Source: Candidatus Planktophila sp.
Lineage (GTDB): Bacteria; Actinomycetota; Actinomycetes; Nanopelagicales; Nanopelagicaceae
Reading direction: 5' to 3'
Assembly (NCBI GenBank): GCA_017858325.1
Contig: JAFMBT010000001.1
Location: forward strand, 1 to 64,000
DNA: 64,000 nt
The notes beneath the pieces are model-generated. The model did not search any database. It was not told where the DNA came from and worked only from the letters and a program-made list of their open reading frames with translations. Shown in pieces: positions 46,384-54,854 of this stretch. Both the position numbers and the translations under genes were made by a program. Every line of letters starts with the position of its first letter. The stretch's first letter is position 1.

Positions 46384-48981
46384 TTAATGTGCGGCTTCAT
46401 TCCAACTCACACCGACGCCCACATTTACATCTAGTGGCGCTTTAAGTGGATATGCAGAGCCCATCTCTCGTCGAAGAATTTCAGTGGCAACTTCGACTTC
46501 CTCAGAAACAGTTTCAAGGATTAACTCATCATGCACCTGAAGCAAAAGTCGGGAACGAAGATTCCTTACCACGAGTTCTTTCTGGACATTTAACATTGCA
46601 ATTTTAATAATATCCGCGGCAGAGCCTTGTATCGGAGCATTGAGTGCCATTCGCTCTGCAATTTCACGCCGCACGCGATTATCTTGCATAAGATCTGGAA
46701 GATAGCGTCTGCGCCCAAGAATTGTCTCTGTATATCCGACCTTTCTCGCCTGTTCCACAACGCTCTTAAGGTAATCGCGAATTCCACCAAAACGGAGAAA
46801 ATATCTATCCATAAGATCTTGCGCCGCAGGTGGGGTTAAATCTAACTGCGCCGCAAGACCATATGAACTAAGTCCATAAGCAAGACCGTAAGACATCGCC
46901 TTGATCTGTCGTCGCATCTCCGGATCCACCTCTGAAGCGCTTACTCCGAAAACTTCTGCAGCGACTGTCGCATGCAGATCCTCGCCAGAGGAGAATGCAG
47001 CAAGTAGGTGCTCATCGTGAGACAGGTGCGCCATAATGCGCATCTCGATTTGACTGTAATCAGCGGTAAGCAAAAGCTCAAAACCTTTACCGGCGATAAA
47101 GCAATCCCTAATCTTGCGCCCCTCTTCAGTGCGCACAGGAATATTCTGTAGATTTGGGCCAACAGATGACAATCGCCCTGTTGCTGTTACGGTTTGAGCA
47201 AAGTGAGTATGGATTCGACCATCTGGGGCGATCTCGGCCAACAAGCCCTCAATAGTTGTTGCCAATTTCTTAGTTTCCCGAATACGAAGGAGTGCGCCTA
47301 ATACAGGATGCCCCGATTTCTCAAAGAGCCAGGCCAGTGCTTCAGCATCAGTTGTGTAACCAGTCTTGATTTTTTTAGTCTTAGGTAAGGCCAATTCTTC
47401 AAAGAGAACTACCTGTAATTGCTTTGGGGATGCGACGTTGAACTCGTGGCCAACGGAATCGTGTGCGATGGATGTTTGAGTGGCTACTTCAGATTCAAAG
47501 TAATCAAGAAGCGCGGAGAGCTTCTTCGCATCCACTGCTATCCCCCTACGTTCCATAAGTGCGAGAAGGTGTGCGACAGGAAGTTCGACGTCATAAAGAA
47601 GGCTTGTAATGCCACGGGATTCCAATTCGCTATGCAAGGATTTTTGGAGCATGAAGAGCGCCGTTGCAGTCGAAGCGAGAGTGCTCTCCTGTGAACTGGT
47701 ATCTAGGGTTGCACCATCACCCCAACGTTCAAGCAGATCGCCAATCTCGTTTGTGCGCACGCCTGGATTGAGGGCGTAGGCGGCCAGGCTAGTATCAAAG
47801 GTGATTCCTTCAATTTCATGGAGTCTCGATAAAGTCTTTCCATCATGAAGAATTTTTCTCTTTGTCGCGTTACCTATCCACGCGCCAATTTCTCCGGAGT
47901 GAACGATGTATACCTGCCCAGGTGAAAAAGCGACAGCATAACGATGGAGGACTCCATCTTGAATCTCGTAGGCGATTGCAATATCCCCGCCGTGTGAATC
48001 AATCTTCTTGCTCAGCTCCTGTGGCGTAACGATGCTCTGATCCCATTCACGAGTAAAGCGCGATGGGGTATCTGAATCAGATTTATGATCACCTTCTGCA
48101 ATCCCAATAGCCGCAACACGATCCTTGAGCGTACGAAATTCCAACTTTTCAAAGAGTGGTGCAAGGTCAGAAAATCGAACTCCACCCCACACTAAAGCCT
48201 GCGGATCTGATTCGATATCGACCGAATGAATGAGCTGGGTCAACTCGCGATTACATCTAATACTCTCAATATGTTCTCGAAGTGAGGCTCCGGCCTTACC
48301 TGGAACCTTATCTGCGTTATCCAATAACTTTTCCAATGAACCGTATTCAACAATCCATTTAGCCGCTGTTTTTTCACCGACACCAGGAACTGAGGGCAGG
48401 TTATCACTTGGATCACCGCGCAGAGCTGCAAAATCTGGATACTGAGCAGGAGTCATTGAGTACTTCTCGAGCACCGCTTCAGGTGTCATCCGCGCCATTT
48501 CACTGACGCCACGTTTTGGATACAGCACTGTTATCGAATCGGTCACAAGTTGGAAACTATCTCTATCTCCAGTACAGATAAGGACTTCGAAGCCATCGCC
48601 TGCTGCACGAGTTGCCAACGTTGCAATAATGTCATCGGCCTCAAAACCCTCGACAGAAAATTGTGTGATGCCGAATCCCGAAACTAAGTCATAAAGGTAT
48701 GACATCTGTGATCGAAATTCATCAGGGGTCTTAGCTCTATTGGCTTTGTACTCTGGAAATATCTCAGTACGGAAAGTTTTCCGTGAGACATCAAATGCCA
48801 CCGCAACATGGGTTGGCTTCTCTTCTTTTAACAGTGAGATCAACATCGTGGCAAATCCATAAATCGCATTTGTGTGTTGACCTGTTGCCGTCGTGAAATT
48901 TTCGGCTGGTAGGGCAAAAAAGGCGCGATAGGCCATTGAATGACCATCGATGAGAAGAAGCCGCTTCTCTTTCTTCGCCAT
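46384..48981 (-). CDS. polA: DNA polymerase I
   Basis: Repair and Okazaki-fragment polymerase. The 865-residue protein has a 5'-3' nuclease domain (from LLLIDGHSMAYRAFF, about 1-295), a middle 3'-5' exonuclease-like domain (about 320-480) lacking the DxE catalytic acids (IAIAYEIQDG where LDTET is expected), so proofreading is probably absent, and a polymerase domain with TADYSQIEMRIMAH, RRQIKAMSYGLAYG and QVHDELILE. I use the ATG at 48981 because MAKKEKRLLLIDG matches the family start and TAAGAT lies 7 bases upstream; a frame from 49143 has no support. Confidence 0.96.
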   Translation of the reverse strand: MAKKEKRLLLIDGHSMAYRAFFALPAENFTTATGQHTNAIYGFATMLISLLKEEKPTHVAVAFDVSRKTFRTEIFPEYKANRAKTPDEFRSQMSYLYDLVSGFGITQFSVEGFEADDIIATLATRAAGDGFEVLICTGDRDSFQLVTDSITVLYPKRGVSEMARMTPEAVLEKYSMTPAQYPDFAALRGDPSDNLPSVPGVGEKTAAKWIVEYGSLEKLLDNADKVPGKAGASLREHIESIRCNRELTQLIHSVDIESDPQALVWGGVRFSDLAPLFEKLEFRTLKDRVAAIGIAEGDHKSDSDTPSRFTREWDQSIVTPQELSKKIDSHGGDIAIAYEIQDGVLHRYAVAFSPGQVYIVHSGEIGAWIGNATKRKILHDGKTLSRLHEIEGITFDTSLAAYALNPGVRTNEIGDLLERWGDGATLDTSSQESTLASTATALFMLQKSLHSELESRGITSLLYDVELPVAHLLALMERRGIAVDAKKLSALLDYFESEVATQTSIAHDSVGHEFNVASPKQLQVVLFEELALPKTKKIKTGYTTDAEALAWLFEKSGHPVLGALLRIRETKKLATTIEGLLAEIAPDGRIHTHFAQTVTATGRLSSVGPNLQNIPVRTEEGRKIRDCFIAGKGFELLLTADYSQIEMRIMAHLSHDEHLLAAFSSGEDLHATVAAEVFGVSASEVDPEMRRQIKAMSYGLAYGLSSYGLAAQLDLTPPAAQDLMDRYFLRFGGIRDYLKSVVEQARKVGYTETILGRRRYLPDLMQDNRVRREIAERMALNAPIQGSAADIIKIAMLNVQKELVVRNLRSRLLLQVHDELILETVSEEVEVATEILRREMGSAYPLKAPLDVNVGVGVSWNEAAH

Positions 48982-49012
48982 GAGGCCAATCTTAGGTATA
49001 AAGTTGCCTGCT
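48982..49012. promoter_or_regulatory. 31-base divergent promoter between polA and the thioesterase gene
   Basis: Minus strand: TAAGAT (48994-48989) ends 7 bases before the polA ATG. Plus strand: TATAAA / TAAAGT around 48997-49004 lies 8-10 bases before the thioesterase ATG. Both genes lack ribosome-binding sites, so two leaderless or near-leaderless transcripts must start within this gap, with any -35 elements inside the opposite gene. Confidence 0.5.
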
Positions 49013-49423
49013 ATGACGCAACCTGATTTTTTACAGTTAATCCGTGAACGTGGCAGCGGCGCGCTCGACAAGAAGATGGGTATAGAAATAATCGAAGCAT
49101 CCCCTCTGCGCCTTGTGGGAAGGATGCCAGTCGAAGGAAACACTCAACCCATCGGACTCTTACACGGTGGAGCAAATGTCGTCTTAGCTGAATCACTTGG
49201 CTCTGTTGGAACTCAGCTCCATGCCGGACCATCGCGCCGCATTGTCGGTGTTGATATCAACGCTACCCACCACAAATCAGCGACATCTGGCTTCGTAACG
49301 GGCGTTGCGACAGCAGCCTCGCTTGGTAAGACTCTATGTGTATATGAAGTTGTCATCACCAACGATCAGGGCGAGCGAACATGTACTGCGCGCATTACAT
49401 GCATGATTCTTGCCGAAAGATAG
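49013..49423 (+). CDS. hotdog-fold acyl-CoA thioesterase (PaaI-like)
   Basis: Small thioesterase of the PaaI/DHNA-CoA hydrolase type. The 136-residue protein has the family core QPIGLLHGGANVVLAESLGSVG, including the HGG motif and the glutamate expected for catalysis, then the central strand segment VGVDINATHHKSA. I start it at the ATG of MTQPDF (49013); the frame is open further upstream but overlaps polA. The physiological substrate is unknown; menaquinone-pathway DHNA-CoA is one possibility for this family. Confidence 0.88.
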   Translation: MTQPDFLQLIRERGSGALDKKMGIEIIEASPLRLVGRMPVEGNTQPIGLLHGGANVVLAESLGSVGTQLHAGPSRRIVGVDINATHHKSATSGFVTGVATAASLGKTLCVYEVVITNDQGERTCTARITCMILAER

Positions 49424-49437
49424 GGGTCCTCGCTAAG

Positions 49438-49470
49438 GTTGGGTCCCAAGGAGGCGTCCTCGCTCCCAAC
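49438..49470 (+). other. hairpin in the livH upstream region
   Basis: GTTGGG (49438-49443) pairs with CCCAAC (49465-49470), and inside it AGGA pairs with TCCT around a GGCG loop. The nonamer GTCCTCGCT occurs twice (49426 and 49457). No T-tract follows, so a simple terminator is unlikely; it may be a leader structure of livHMGF or a weak terminator of the thioesterase gene. Confidence 0.4.
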
Positions 49471-49495
49471 AGCGTGAACGGAATTGGAGAGTGCT

Positions 49496-50797
49496 ATGAC
49501 TCGATCTCTTAACCTCCTGGGTCTAAGCCTCCCGGCTGTTTATCGATCCGCACTCCTCTTTATTATTGCAATAACCTCTCCTTTCTTTCTCGCAACTCCC
49601 GCACAAGCAGAGACTCCAACAAAACTCTATGGAGTCGTTACTGATTCAGAAGGTGCTGCGATACCAGGCGTTGGAATTTCAGTTGTCGGTCCTGATGGTT
49701 TTTCGGCAAATGTCTCCACCGACGAGCAAGGTCTGTGGGAGGTGCCGATTCTCTCCAAAGGAGGCTTTAGCGCAACCATCAACGTTGACGATTTGCCAGA
49801 AGGTCAAGCCTTAACCGATCCGCAGAAAAGCACCGTCAAGGCAAATGTTTTTATGCTTGGGGTCGATCTCCGGCTTCTCTTTCCTATTGGACCCGGAGTA
49901 GCCAAAGCCTCACTCCTGGAACGCTCTGCTCAACTCACTCTCGATGGAATTCTTCTTGGATTGGTTATTGGATTGGCAGCGCTGGGGCTCAGTCTGATCT
50001 TTGGAACTACCGGCCTTACTAATTTCGCGCACGGGGAAATTCTCACCCTCGCTGGCCTGTTGACCTATTACCTAAGCGCGATAGCTGGACTGCCAGTATT
50101 GATCGCAGCGCCTCTGGCAGTAATTCTCGGCGCATTCATCTCTGGCTATTTGCAGGACAGATATTTGTGGAAACCGTTACGTCGACGCGGAACCGGCCTG
50201 ATTGCCATGCTTGTGGTCTCAATTGGTTTTGCAATCTTCCTTCGCTACTTCTTCCTCTTTATCTTTGGTGGAGATACCCGTCAGCTTCCGCAGTACGCTG
50301 GACAAGCCGGACTCGAGTTCGGCTTGGTCAACATCACTCCTAAATCTATTCTTACCAGCACAATCGGAGTGTTCTTTCTCATCGGAGCAACTCTCTGGCT
50401 GCTTCGTACACGCATGGGTAAGGCGAGTCGAGCCGTAGCCGATAACCCCGCTCTGGCTTCGGCCTCTGGTATTGATGTGCAGAGGGTGATCCGCGCAGTA
50501 TGGATACTTGGTGCAGCCCTGGCAAGTTATGCCGGAGTTATCGTGACCCTTAATCAGGGTGTTAGCTTCTTAATGGGGCAAGATATGTTGCTTCTTATCT
50601 TCGCTGCGGTAACTCTGGGTGGTTTAGGAACTGCCAATGGTGCAATTGTAGGTTCACTCATCATCGGCCTTTTTATACAACTTTCGACTCTCTTTATCCC
50701 CACCGAACTCAAATACGTTGGAGCTCTTATCGTGCTCATACTCATCCTCGTCATTAGACCGCAGGGAATTTTGGGCAAAAAAGAGAGGATTGGTTAA
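49496..50797 (+). CDS. livH: branched-chain amino acid ABC transporter permease LivH, with secreted N-terminal domain
   Basis: Inner permease of a Liv-type importer. The 433-residue product is far longer than usual LivH (about 290-310). Residues 1-38 form a signal-peptide-like segment ending PAQA; about 43-105 form a carboxypeptidase-regulatory-like or beta-sandwich domain (KLYGVVTDSEGAAIPGVGIS, STDEQGLWEVP); the LivH permease begins near 130 (LTLDGILLGLVIGLAALGLS, TTGLTNFAHGEILTLAG) and ends VIRPQGILG. GGAG lies 6 bases before the ATG at 49496; a TTG 12 bases earlier is less likely. Confidence 0.9.
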   Translation: MTRSLNLLGLSLPAVYRSALLFIIAITSPFFLATPAQAETPTKLYGVVTDSEGAAIPGVGISVVGPDGFSANVSTDEQGLWEVPILSKGGFSATINVDDLPEGQALTDPQKSTVKANVFMLGVDLRLLFPIGPGVAKASLLERSAQLTLDGILLGLVIGLAALGLSLIFGTTGLTNFAHGEILTLAGLLTYYLSAIAGLPVLIAAPLAVILGAFISGYLQDRYLWKPLRRRGTGLIAMLVVSIGFAIFLRYFFLFIFGGDTRQLPQYAGQAGLEFGLVNITPKSILTSTIGVFFLIGATLWLLRTRMGKASRAVADNPALASASGIDVQRVIRAVWILGAALASYAGVIVTLNQGVSFLMGQDMLLLIFAAVTLGGLGTANGAIVGSLIIGLFIQLSTLFIPTELKYVGALIVLILILVIRPQGILGKKERIG

Positions 50798-51793
50798 ATG
50801 GACTTTCTCTTTATAACCCAGCAAACATTAAGTGCAACTATCGGCGTTAATACAATTATCTTTGCGCTAGCTGCGATTGGCTTAAATATGCACTTTGGCT
50901 ATACAGGGCTACTCAATTTTGGTCAGGCAGGATTTCTAGCAATTGGGGCTTATAGCGTTGCGGTCCCGGTAATCTCCTTCGGATTACCCCTTTGGGTAGC
51001 ATTTCTGATCGGAATTTTTAACTCCGTTATTTTCGCGTTGCTACTTGGTGTACCAACTCTTCGCCTGCGCGCTGACTATCTCGCCATCGTGACAATTGCA
51101 GCAGCTGAAATTGTTCGTCAGATCGCACGTTCGGCAACCTTTAACTCAACGTTGGGAGGCTCTGATGGAATCACAGGAAAATTTGGAGCAGATTTCTTTG
51201 CGCTCAATCCATTTAAGTCAGGGCTAGACACTCCGATCCTTCGTTTTAGCGCAAATGATCTCTGGGTCGTCATCACCGGCTGGTCACTTGTTGCTTTCAT
51301 CGTCTTTATCATGTGGATTATGGTCAACTCGCCTTGGGGTCGTCTCATGCGCGCAATCCGCGAAGATGAAGATGCAGTCAGATCGCTAGGAAAGAATGTT
51401 TATCTCTACAAAATGCAATCACTGATCATCGGTGGCGTGATTGGTGCATGTGGTGGCTTTGTCTACGCTCTTTCACGTCAGTCAGTACAGCCCGATAACT
51501 ATGGAACAGCACTCACCTTCTTCGCCTATACCGTTTTGATCTTAGGTGGGGCAGCACGCGTCTTCTCACCAGTAATTGGCGCCATGATCTTCTGGTTTTT
51601 GATCGTCTTCATCGAACAGATTCTCCGTCAAGGGGTTACCAACAATCTCATCCCTGATTGGTTAATCGGTGCCAATCAGGTGAGTCAGATCCGCTTCATG
51701 TTGATGGGTCTTGGTTTAATGCTTTTGATGATCTACAGACCGCAAGGGATTTTTGGCGATAAGAAAGAGTTGGCCCTAGATGCAAAAGCATAG
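50798..51793 (+). CDS. livM: branched-chain amino acid ABC transporter permease LivM
   Basis: Second permease of the Liv importer. The 331-residue protein has about nine membrane helices, with the family sequences NMHFGYTGLLNFGQAGFLAIGAY and the ATPase-contact loop SPWGRLMRAIREDEDAVRSLGKN, and ends IYRPQGIFG. Directly follows livH and overlaps livG by 14 bases. Confidence 0.95.
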   Translation: MDFLFITQQTLSATIGVNTIIFALAAIGLNMHFGYTGLLNFGQAGFLAIGAYSVAVPVISFGLPLWVAFLIGIFNSVIFALLLGVPTLRLRADYLAIVTIAAAEIVRQIARSATFNSTLGGSDGITGKFGADFFALNPFKSGLDTPILRFSANDLWVVITGWSLVAFIVFIMWIMVNSPWGRLMRAIREDEDAVRSLGKNVYLYKMQSLIIGGVIGACGGFVYALSRQSVQPDNYGTALTFFAYTVLILGGAARVFSPVIGAMIFWFLIVFIEQILRQGVTNNLIPDWLIGANQVSQIRFMLMGLGLMLLMIYRPQGIFGDKKELALDAKA

Positions 51794-52640
51794 TAGTGGT
51801 GGCAGTGATTTCGTTTCAGTGACGACTCAGACTCCGGGCTCGACAAAACCAGATCCGATTTTGATCGCAGACCACATTACCCGCACTTTTGGGGGTCTCA
51901 CCGCAGTCAATGTTGCCCACCTTGAAGTTCAACGAGGATCTATTACCGCCTTGATAGGGCCTAATGGCGCTGGCAAAACAACTTTCTTCAATCTTCTCAC
52001 CGGTTATGACTCCCCAAACTCTGGTACCTGGAGTTTTAATGGGAAGGCTCTCAACGGCATTGCCTCACATAAAGTTGCGCGACTGGGCATGGTACGTACC
52101 TTTCAATTAACGAAAGCGCTCTACCGCTTAACCGTACTTGAGAATATGGCGCTCGGTGCACGTGGGCAGAAGGGTGAATCAGTATTGACTTCGCTCTTCC
52201 CTTGGGTATGGAAGGCACAAGAACGCGAGATTCAACAGAAGGCAATTTCAATCCTGACTAACTTTAAATTAATCGATAAGAAAGATGATTTCGCTGCAGC
52301 TCTCTCCGGTGGTCAGAGAAAGTTACTTGAGATGGCTCGCGCGCTTATGGTTGAACCTGAAATGGTGATGCTCGATGAGCCAATGGCTGGAGTAAATCCA
52401 GCGCTCAAGCAGTCACTGTTAGAGCATATTAAGGAACTTCGTAACCAAGGTAAGACCGTACTCTTTGTCGAACACGATATGGATATGGTCCATGAGATCA
52501 GTGATTGGGTCATCGTGATGTCTCAGGGTGAAATTATCGCAGAAGGAACCCCAACGTCAGTGATGAAGAACGAGCAGGTAATCGAAGCATACTTAGGTGC
52601 TCACCACGATCTTGATCTCTCAGCAGAAGGCGATAAGTAA
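51780..52640 (+). CDS. livG: branched-chain amino acid ABC transporter ATPase LivG
   Basis: Cytoplasmic ATPase of the Liv importer. The 286-residue protein has Walker A GPNGAGKTTFFN, the signature LSGGQRKLLEMARAL, Walker B MVMLDEPMAGV and the switch histidine in VLFVEHDMDMV; the interdomain segment MVRTFQLTKALYRLTVLENM is LivG-like. The N-terminal ~30 residues before DPILIADHITRTFGG are not typical; a GTG about 36 bases downstream is an alternative start. Confidence 0.95.
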   Translation: MQKHSSGGSDFVSVTTQTPGSTKPDPILIADHITRTFGGLTAVNVAHLEVQRGSITALIGPNGAGKTTFFNLLTGYDSPNSGTWSFNGKALNGIASHKVARLGMVRTFQLTKALYRLTVLENMALGARGQKGESVLTSLFPWVWKAQEREIQQKAISILTNFKLIDKKDDFAAALSGGQRKLLEMARALMVEPEMVMLDEPMAGVNPALKQSLLEHIKELRNQGKTVLFVEHDMDMVHEISDWVIVMSQGEIIAEGTPTSVMKNEQVIEAYLGAHHDLDLSAEGDK

Positions 52641-53392
52641 TGATGAATGTAGAAAGTACTGCAGTTGAGAAGGGCAAAAGGCTGGTGGAGGCTAAGAATC
52701 TCGTAGCTGGCTATCTTCCTGGAATCAATATCCTTAATGGATGTAACCTCTACGCCGATCAAGGCGAACTTGTAGGAATCATCGGCCCTAATGGAGCGGG
52801 TAAATCCACTTTGCTTAAAGCTCTCTTCGGACTGGTTAATATTAGAGAGGGTTCAGTCACTCTTCAAGGTGAAGAGATCACAAATATGCGTGCAGATGAA
52901 CTCGTTGGACGCGGCATAGGTTTTGTTCCGCAGAGCAATAATGTCTTTCCATCTCTGACCATTGAAGAGAATTTGCAGATGGGTGCATTTCAATCACCCT
53001 CACTATTTGCTGAGCGATTTGACTTCGTGACCGATCTCTTCCCAACCCTTGGTACTCGGCGTAAACAACGTGCCGGCTCTCTCTCAGGCGGTGAGCGCCA
53101 GATGGTAGCTATGGGTCGTGCCTTAATGATGAATCCTTCAGTACTACTTCTCGATGAACCAAGTGCTGGATTATCTCCTGCTCTACAAGATGGGGTATTT
53201 GTGCGTGTGCGTGAGATAAACAAGATAGGTGTGACGGTAATTATGGTCGAGCAGAATGCCCGCCGCTGCCTACAAATTGTTGATCGTGGGTACGTTCTCG
53301 ACCAGGGCACAAATGCATATGAAGGCACTGGAAAATCACTATCTACAGATCCAAAGGTTATTGAGCTCTACCTTGGTACCCTCGCCAAGTAA
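52640..53392 (+). CDS. livF: branched-chain amino acid ABC transporter ATPase LivF
   Basis: Second ATPase of the Liv importer. The 250-residue protein has Walker A GPNGAGKSTLLKALFG, VPQSNNVFPSLTIEENL, the signature LSGGERQMVAMGRALM, Walker B VLLLDEPSAGLSP and VIMVEQNARRCL, the LivF type. It shares one base with the livG stop (TAATG). A strong terminator follows. Confidence 0.96.
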   Translation: MMNVESTAVEKGKRLVEAKNLVAGYLPGINILNGCNLYADQGELVGIIGPNGAGKSTLLKALFGLVNIREGSVTLQGEEITNMRADELVGRGIGFVPQSNNVFPSLTIEENLQMGAFQSPSLFAERFDFVTDLFPTLGTRRKQRAGSLSGGERQMVAMGRALMMNPSVLLLDEPSAGLSPALQDGVFVRVREINKIGVTVIMVEQNARRCLQIVDRGYVLDQGTNAYEGTGKSLSTDPKVIELYLGTLAK

Positions 53393-53417
53393 TTTTCATA
53401 TAGACATTTGACACAGA

Positions 53418-53449
53418 AGAAGGCCCCCCGGATAACCGGGGGGCCTTCT
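53418..53449. terminator. bidirectional terminator between livF and livK
   Basis: A 14-base-pair perfect stem (AGAAGGCCCCCCGG with CCGGGGGGCCTTCT) closes an ATAA tetraloop. It lies 25 bases after the livF stop on the plus strand and 18 bases after the livK stop on the minus strand. The stem's symmetry suits termination of both converging transcripts. Confidence 0.9.
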
Positions 53450-53467
53450 CTAGCTTTATAGAGCTAC

Positions 53468-54691
53468 TTACTCGCCCGCAGGCACATCACCAGTGATGAA
53501 CTCAGCTGGTAGCGCTACGTACTTGTTATTAGCTGTGTACTCATAGATACCCATGGTTGCAACTGAAGGGTCTCCATTATTAGCGAACTCGACTGGTCCA
53601 GAGACGCCATCGTAGTCGATGTTGACACCATCTGCGATCAAGTCCTTGCACTCAGCAAAGGTTGTGCACTTAGTGCCTCCCTTTGAAACAGAGACGAGGT
53701 TATCGCGGATAGTTTCTCCATCTGTTGCTCCACCCTGCTCTGCAGCGAGAGCTATCAAGATCACTGCATCGTATGACTCAGCAGCGTATGAGAAGTCGGT
53801 GAGAGCTGGATCTACTCCAAGAAGACGCTCTTGTAGGCTGTCATCTGCAAATACACCAGGAAGAGTCGCCTTGACGCCCGTCATGATTCCTGCAGGAAGA
53901 TCCGCATAAGCACCGCTTGAAAGGTTTCCATCAACGAGATATGTCTTTACCTTATCTGGACCGACTCCCTGCTTGATCATCTCAGTGAGGATCTTTGCAG
54001 TCTCATCGAAACCAATAAGTGCAATAGCATCTGGCTTAGCAGCCTTTGCCTTTGCAACATCTGCTGAGAATTCAGCAGCTGTAGGGTTATAGACAATATT
54101 TGTTGAAGTGCCTGAGAAAGCGGCCATTGCGTACTTAGCAAGTCCGTTTCCATAAGCATCATCGAGGTTAAGAACTACAACGTTCTTTGCACCCTCTTTT
54201 GCCATCAACTGTCCGAGAACTGCTCCCTGGAAAGTATCTGATGGTGCTGTACGGAAGTAGTAACCATCATCAGCATAATTTGTGAAGTCAGGTGATGTAT
54301 TTGCAGGAGAGAAGTGAACAATTCCAGCACTTGAAATCTTATCGATTACTGTGAAGGAAACTCCTGAAGAAGCAGCACCAACGATTGCGCTCACACCAGC
54401 AGAGATATGAGAATCAGTTGTCTGCTGCGCGATATCAGAGCTTGTATCTCCAGAATCACCACGAATGTGCTCGACATCTGCACCTAGTACTCCGCCTGCC
54501 TCGTTGATTTCAGCGATAGCTAGGTCAACTCCTGCGAACTCAGGTGGCCCAAGGAATGCAAGGCTACCTGTCTCTGGAAGGAGCGAACCGATCTTCAGCG
54601 AACTTGAACTACTGTCGCTTGAGCAACCCGCCAGTACTAATGCGGCGATTGCCGCAGCGACCACGATGGTCGCTCTGTGAAATTTCTGCAT
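53468..54691 (-). CDS. livK: branched-chain amino acid ABC transporter substrate-binding lipoprotein
   Basis: Extracytoplasmic binding protein delivering substrate to LivHMGF. The 407-residue protein begins with a lipoprotein signal (MQKFHRATIVVAAAIAALVL) and lipobox LAGC with Cys23, then a serine-rich linker and the two-lobed periplasmic-binding fold (SLKIGSLLPETGSLAFLGPP, EINEAGGVLG). I use the ATG at 54691, with AAGGAAG ahead of it; a longer frame from 54751 spoils the signal peptide. It faces the permease operon tail to tail and has its own promoter. Ligand specificity (Leu/Ile/Val or other amino acids or amides) cannot be read off. Confidence 0.93.
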   Translation of the reverse strand: MQKFHRATIVVAAAIAALVLAGCSSDSSSSSLKIGSLLPETGSLAFLGPPEFAGVDLAIAEINEAGGVLGADVEHIRGDSGDTSSDIAQQTTDSHISAGVSAIVGAASSGVSFTVIDKISSAGIVHFSPANTSPDFTNYADDGYYFRTAPSDTFQGAVLGQLMAKEGAKNVVVLNLDDAYGNGLAKYAMAAFSGTSTNIVYNPTAAEFSADVAKAKAAKPDAIALIGFDETAKILTEMIKQGVGPDKVKTYLVDGNLSSGAYADLPAGIMTGVKATLPGVFADDSLQERLLGVDPALTDFSYAAESYDAVILIALAAEQGGATDGETIRDNLVSVSKGGTKCTTFAECKDLIADGVNIDYDGVSGPVEFANNGDPSVATMGIYEYTANNKYVALPAEFITGDVPAGE

Positions 54692-54767
54692 TTTCTTCCT
54701 TTCGGTAAGTACTATCCTCCACGTCACTATCTGGAATTCAAGACGCGACATGAGGACAGATGGTCAA

Positions 54768-54796
54768 AGCATAACTGTATCGAGCGCAAAGGTAAA
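54768..54796 (-). promoter_or_regulatory. livK promoter
   Basis: On the minus strand TTTACC (54796-54791), 17 bases and TATGCT (54773-54768) form a good housekeeping promoter. It predicts a start near 54761 and a leader of about 70 bases with a ribosome-binding site. I see no recognisable riboswitch in the leader. Confidence 0.6.
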
Positions 54797-54811
54797 TGCT
54801 TTAGGGGTGAA

Positions 54812-54839
54812 GACTCACATGGAGCCCCATGAAAGAGTC
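54812..54839 (-). terminator. candidate terminator after the PdtaR-like regulator gene
   Basis: GACTC (54812-54816) pairs with GAGTC (54835-54839) and inside it CATGG pairs with CCATG around a small loop. The hairpin lies 16 bases after the regulator's stop on the minus strand. There is no T-tract, so the call is tentative. Confidence 0.4.
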
Positions 54840-54854
54840 CTCAAATGCCTCTCT

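Noticed and set aside
49424-49495. Riboswitch or T-box leader upstream of livH
   Set aside because: The hairpin is too short and no specifier, T-box (TGGNACC) or known aptamer core is visible. The same holds upstream of livK, argC, pheS and gltB.
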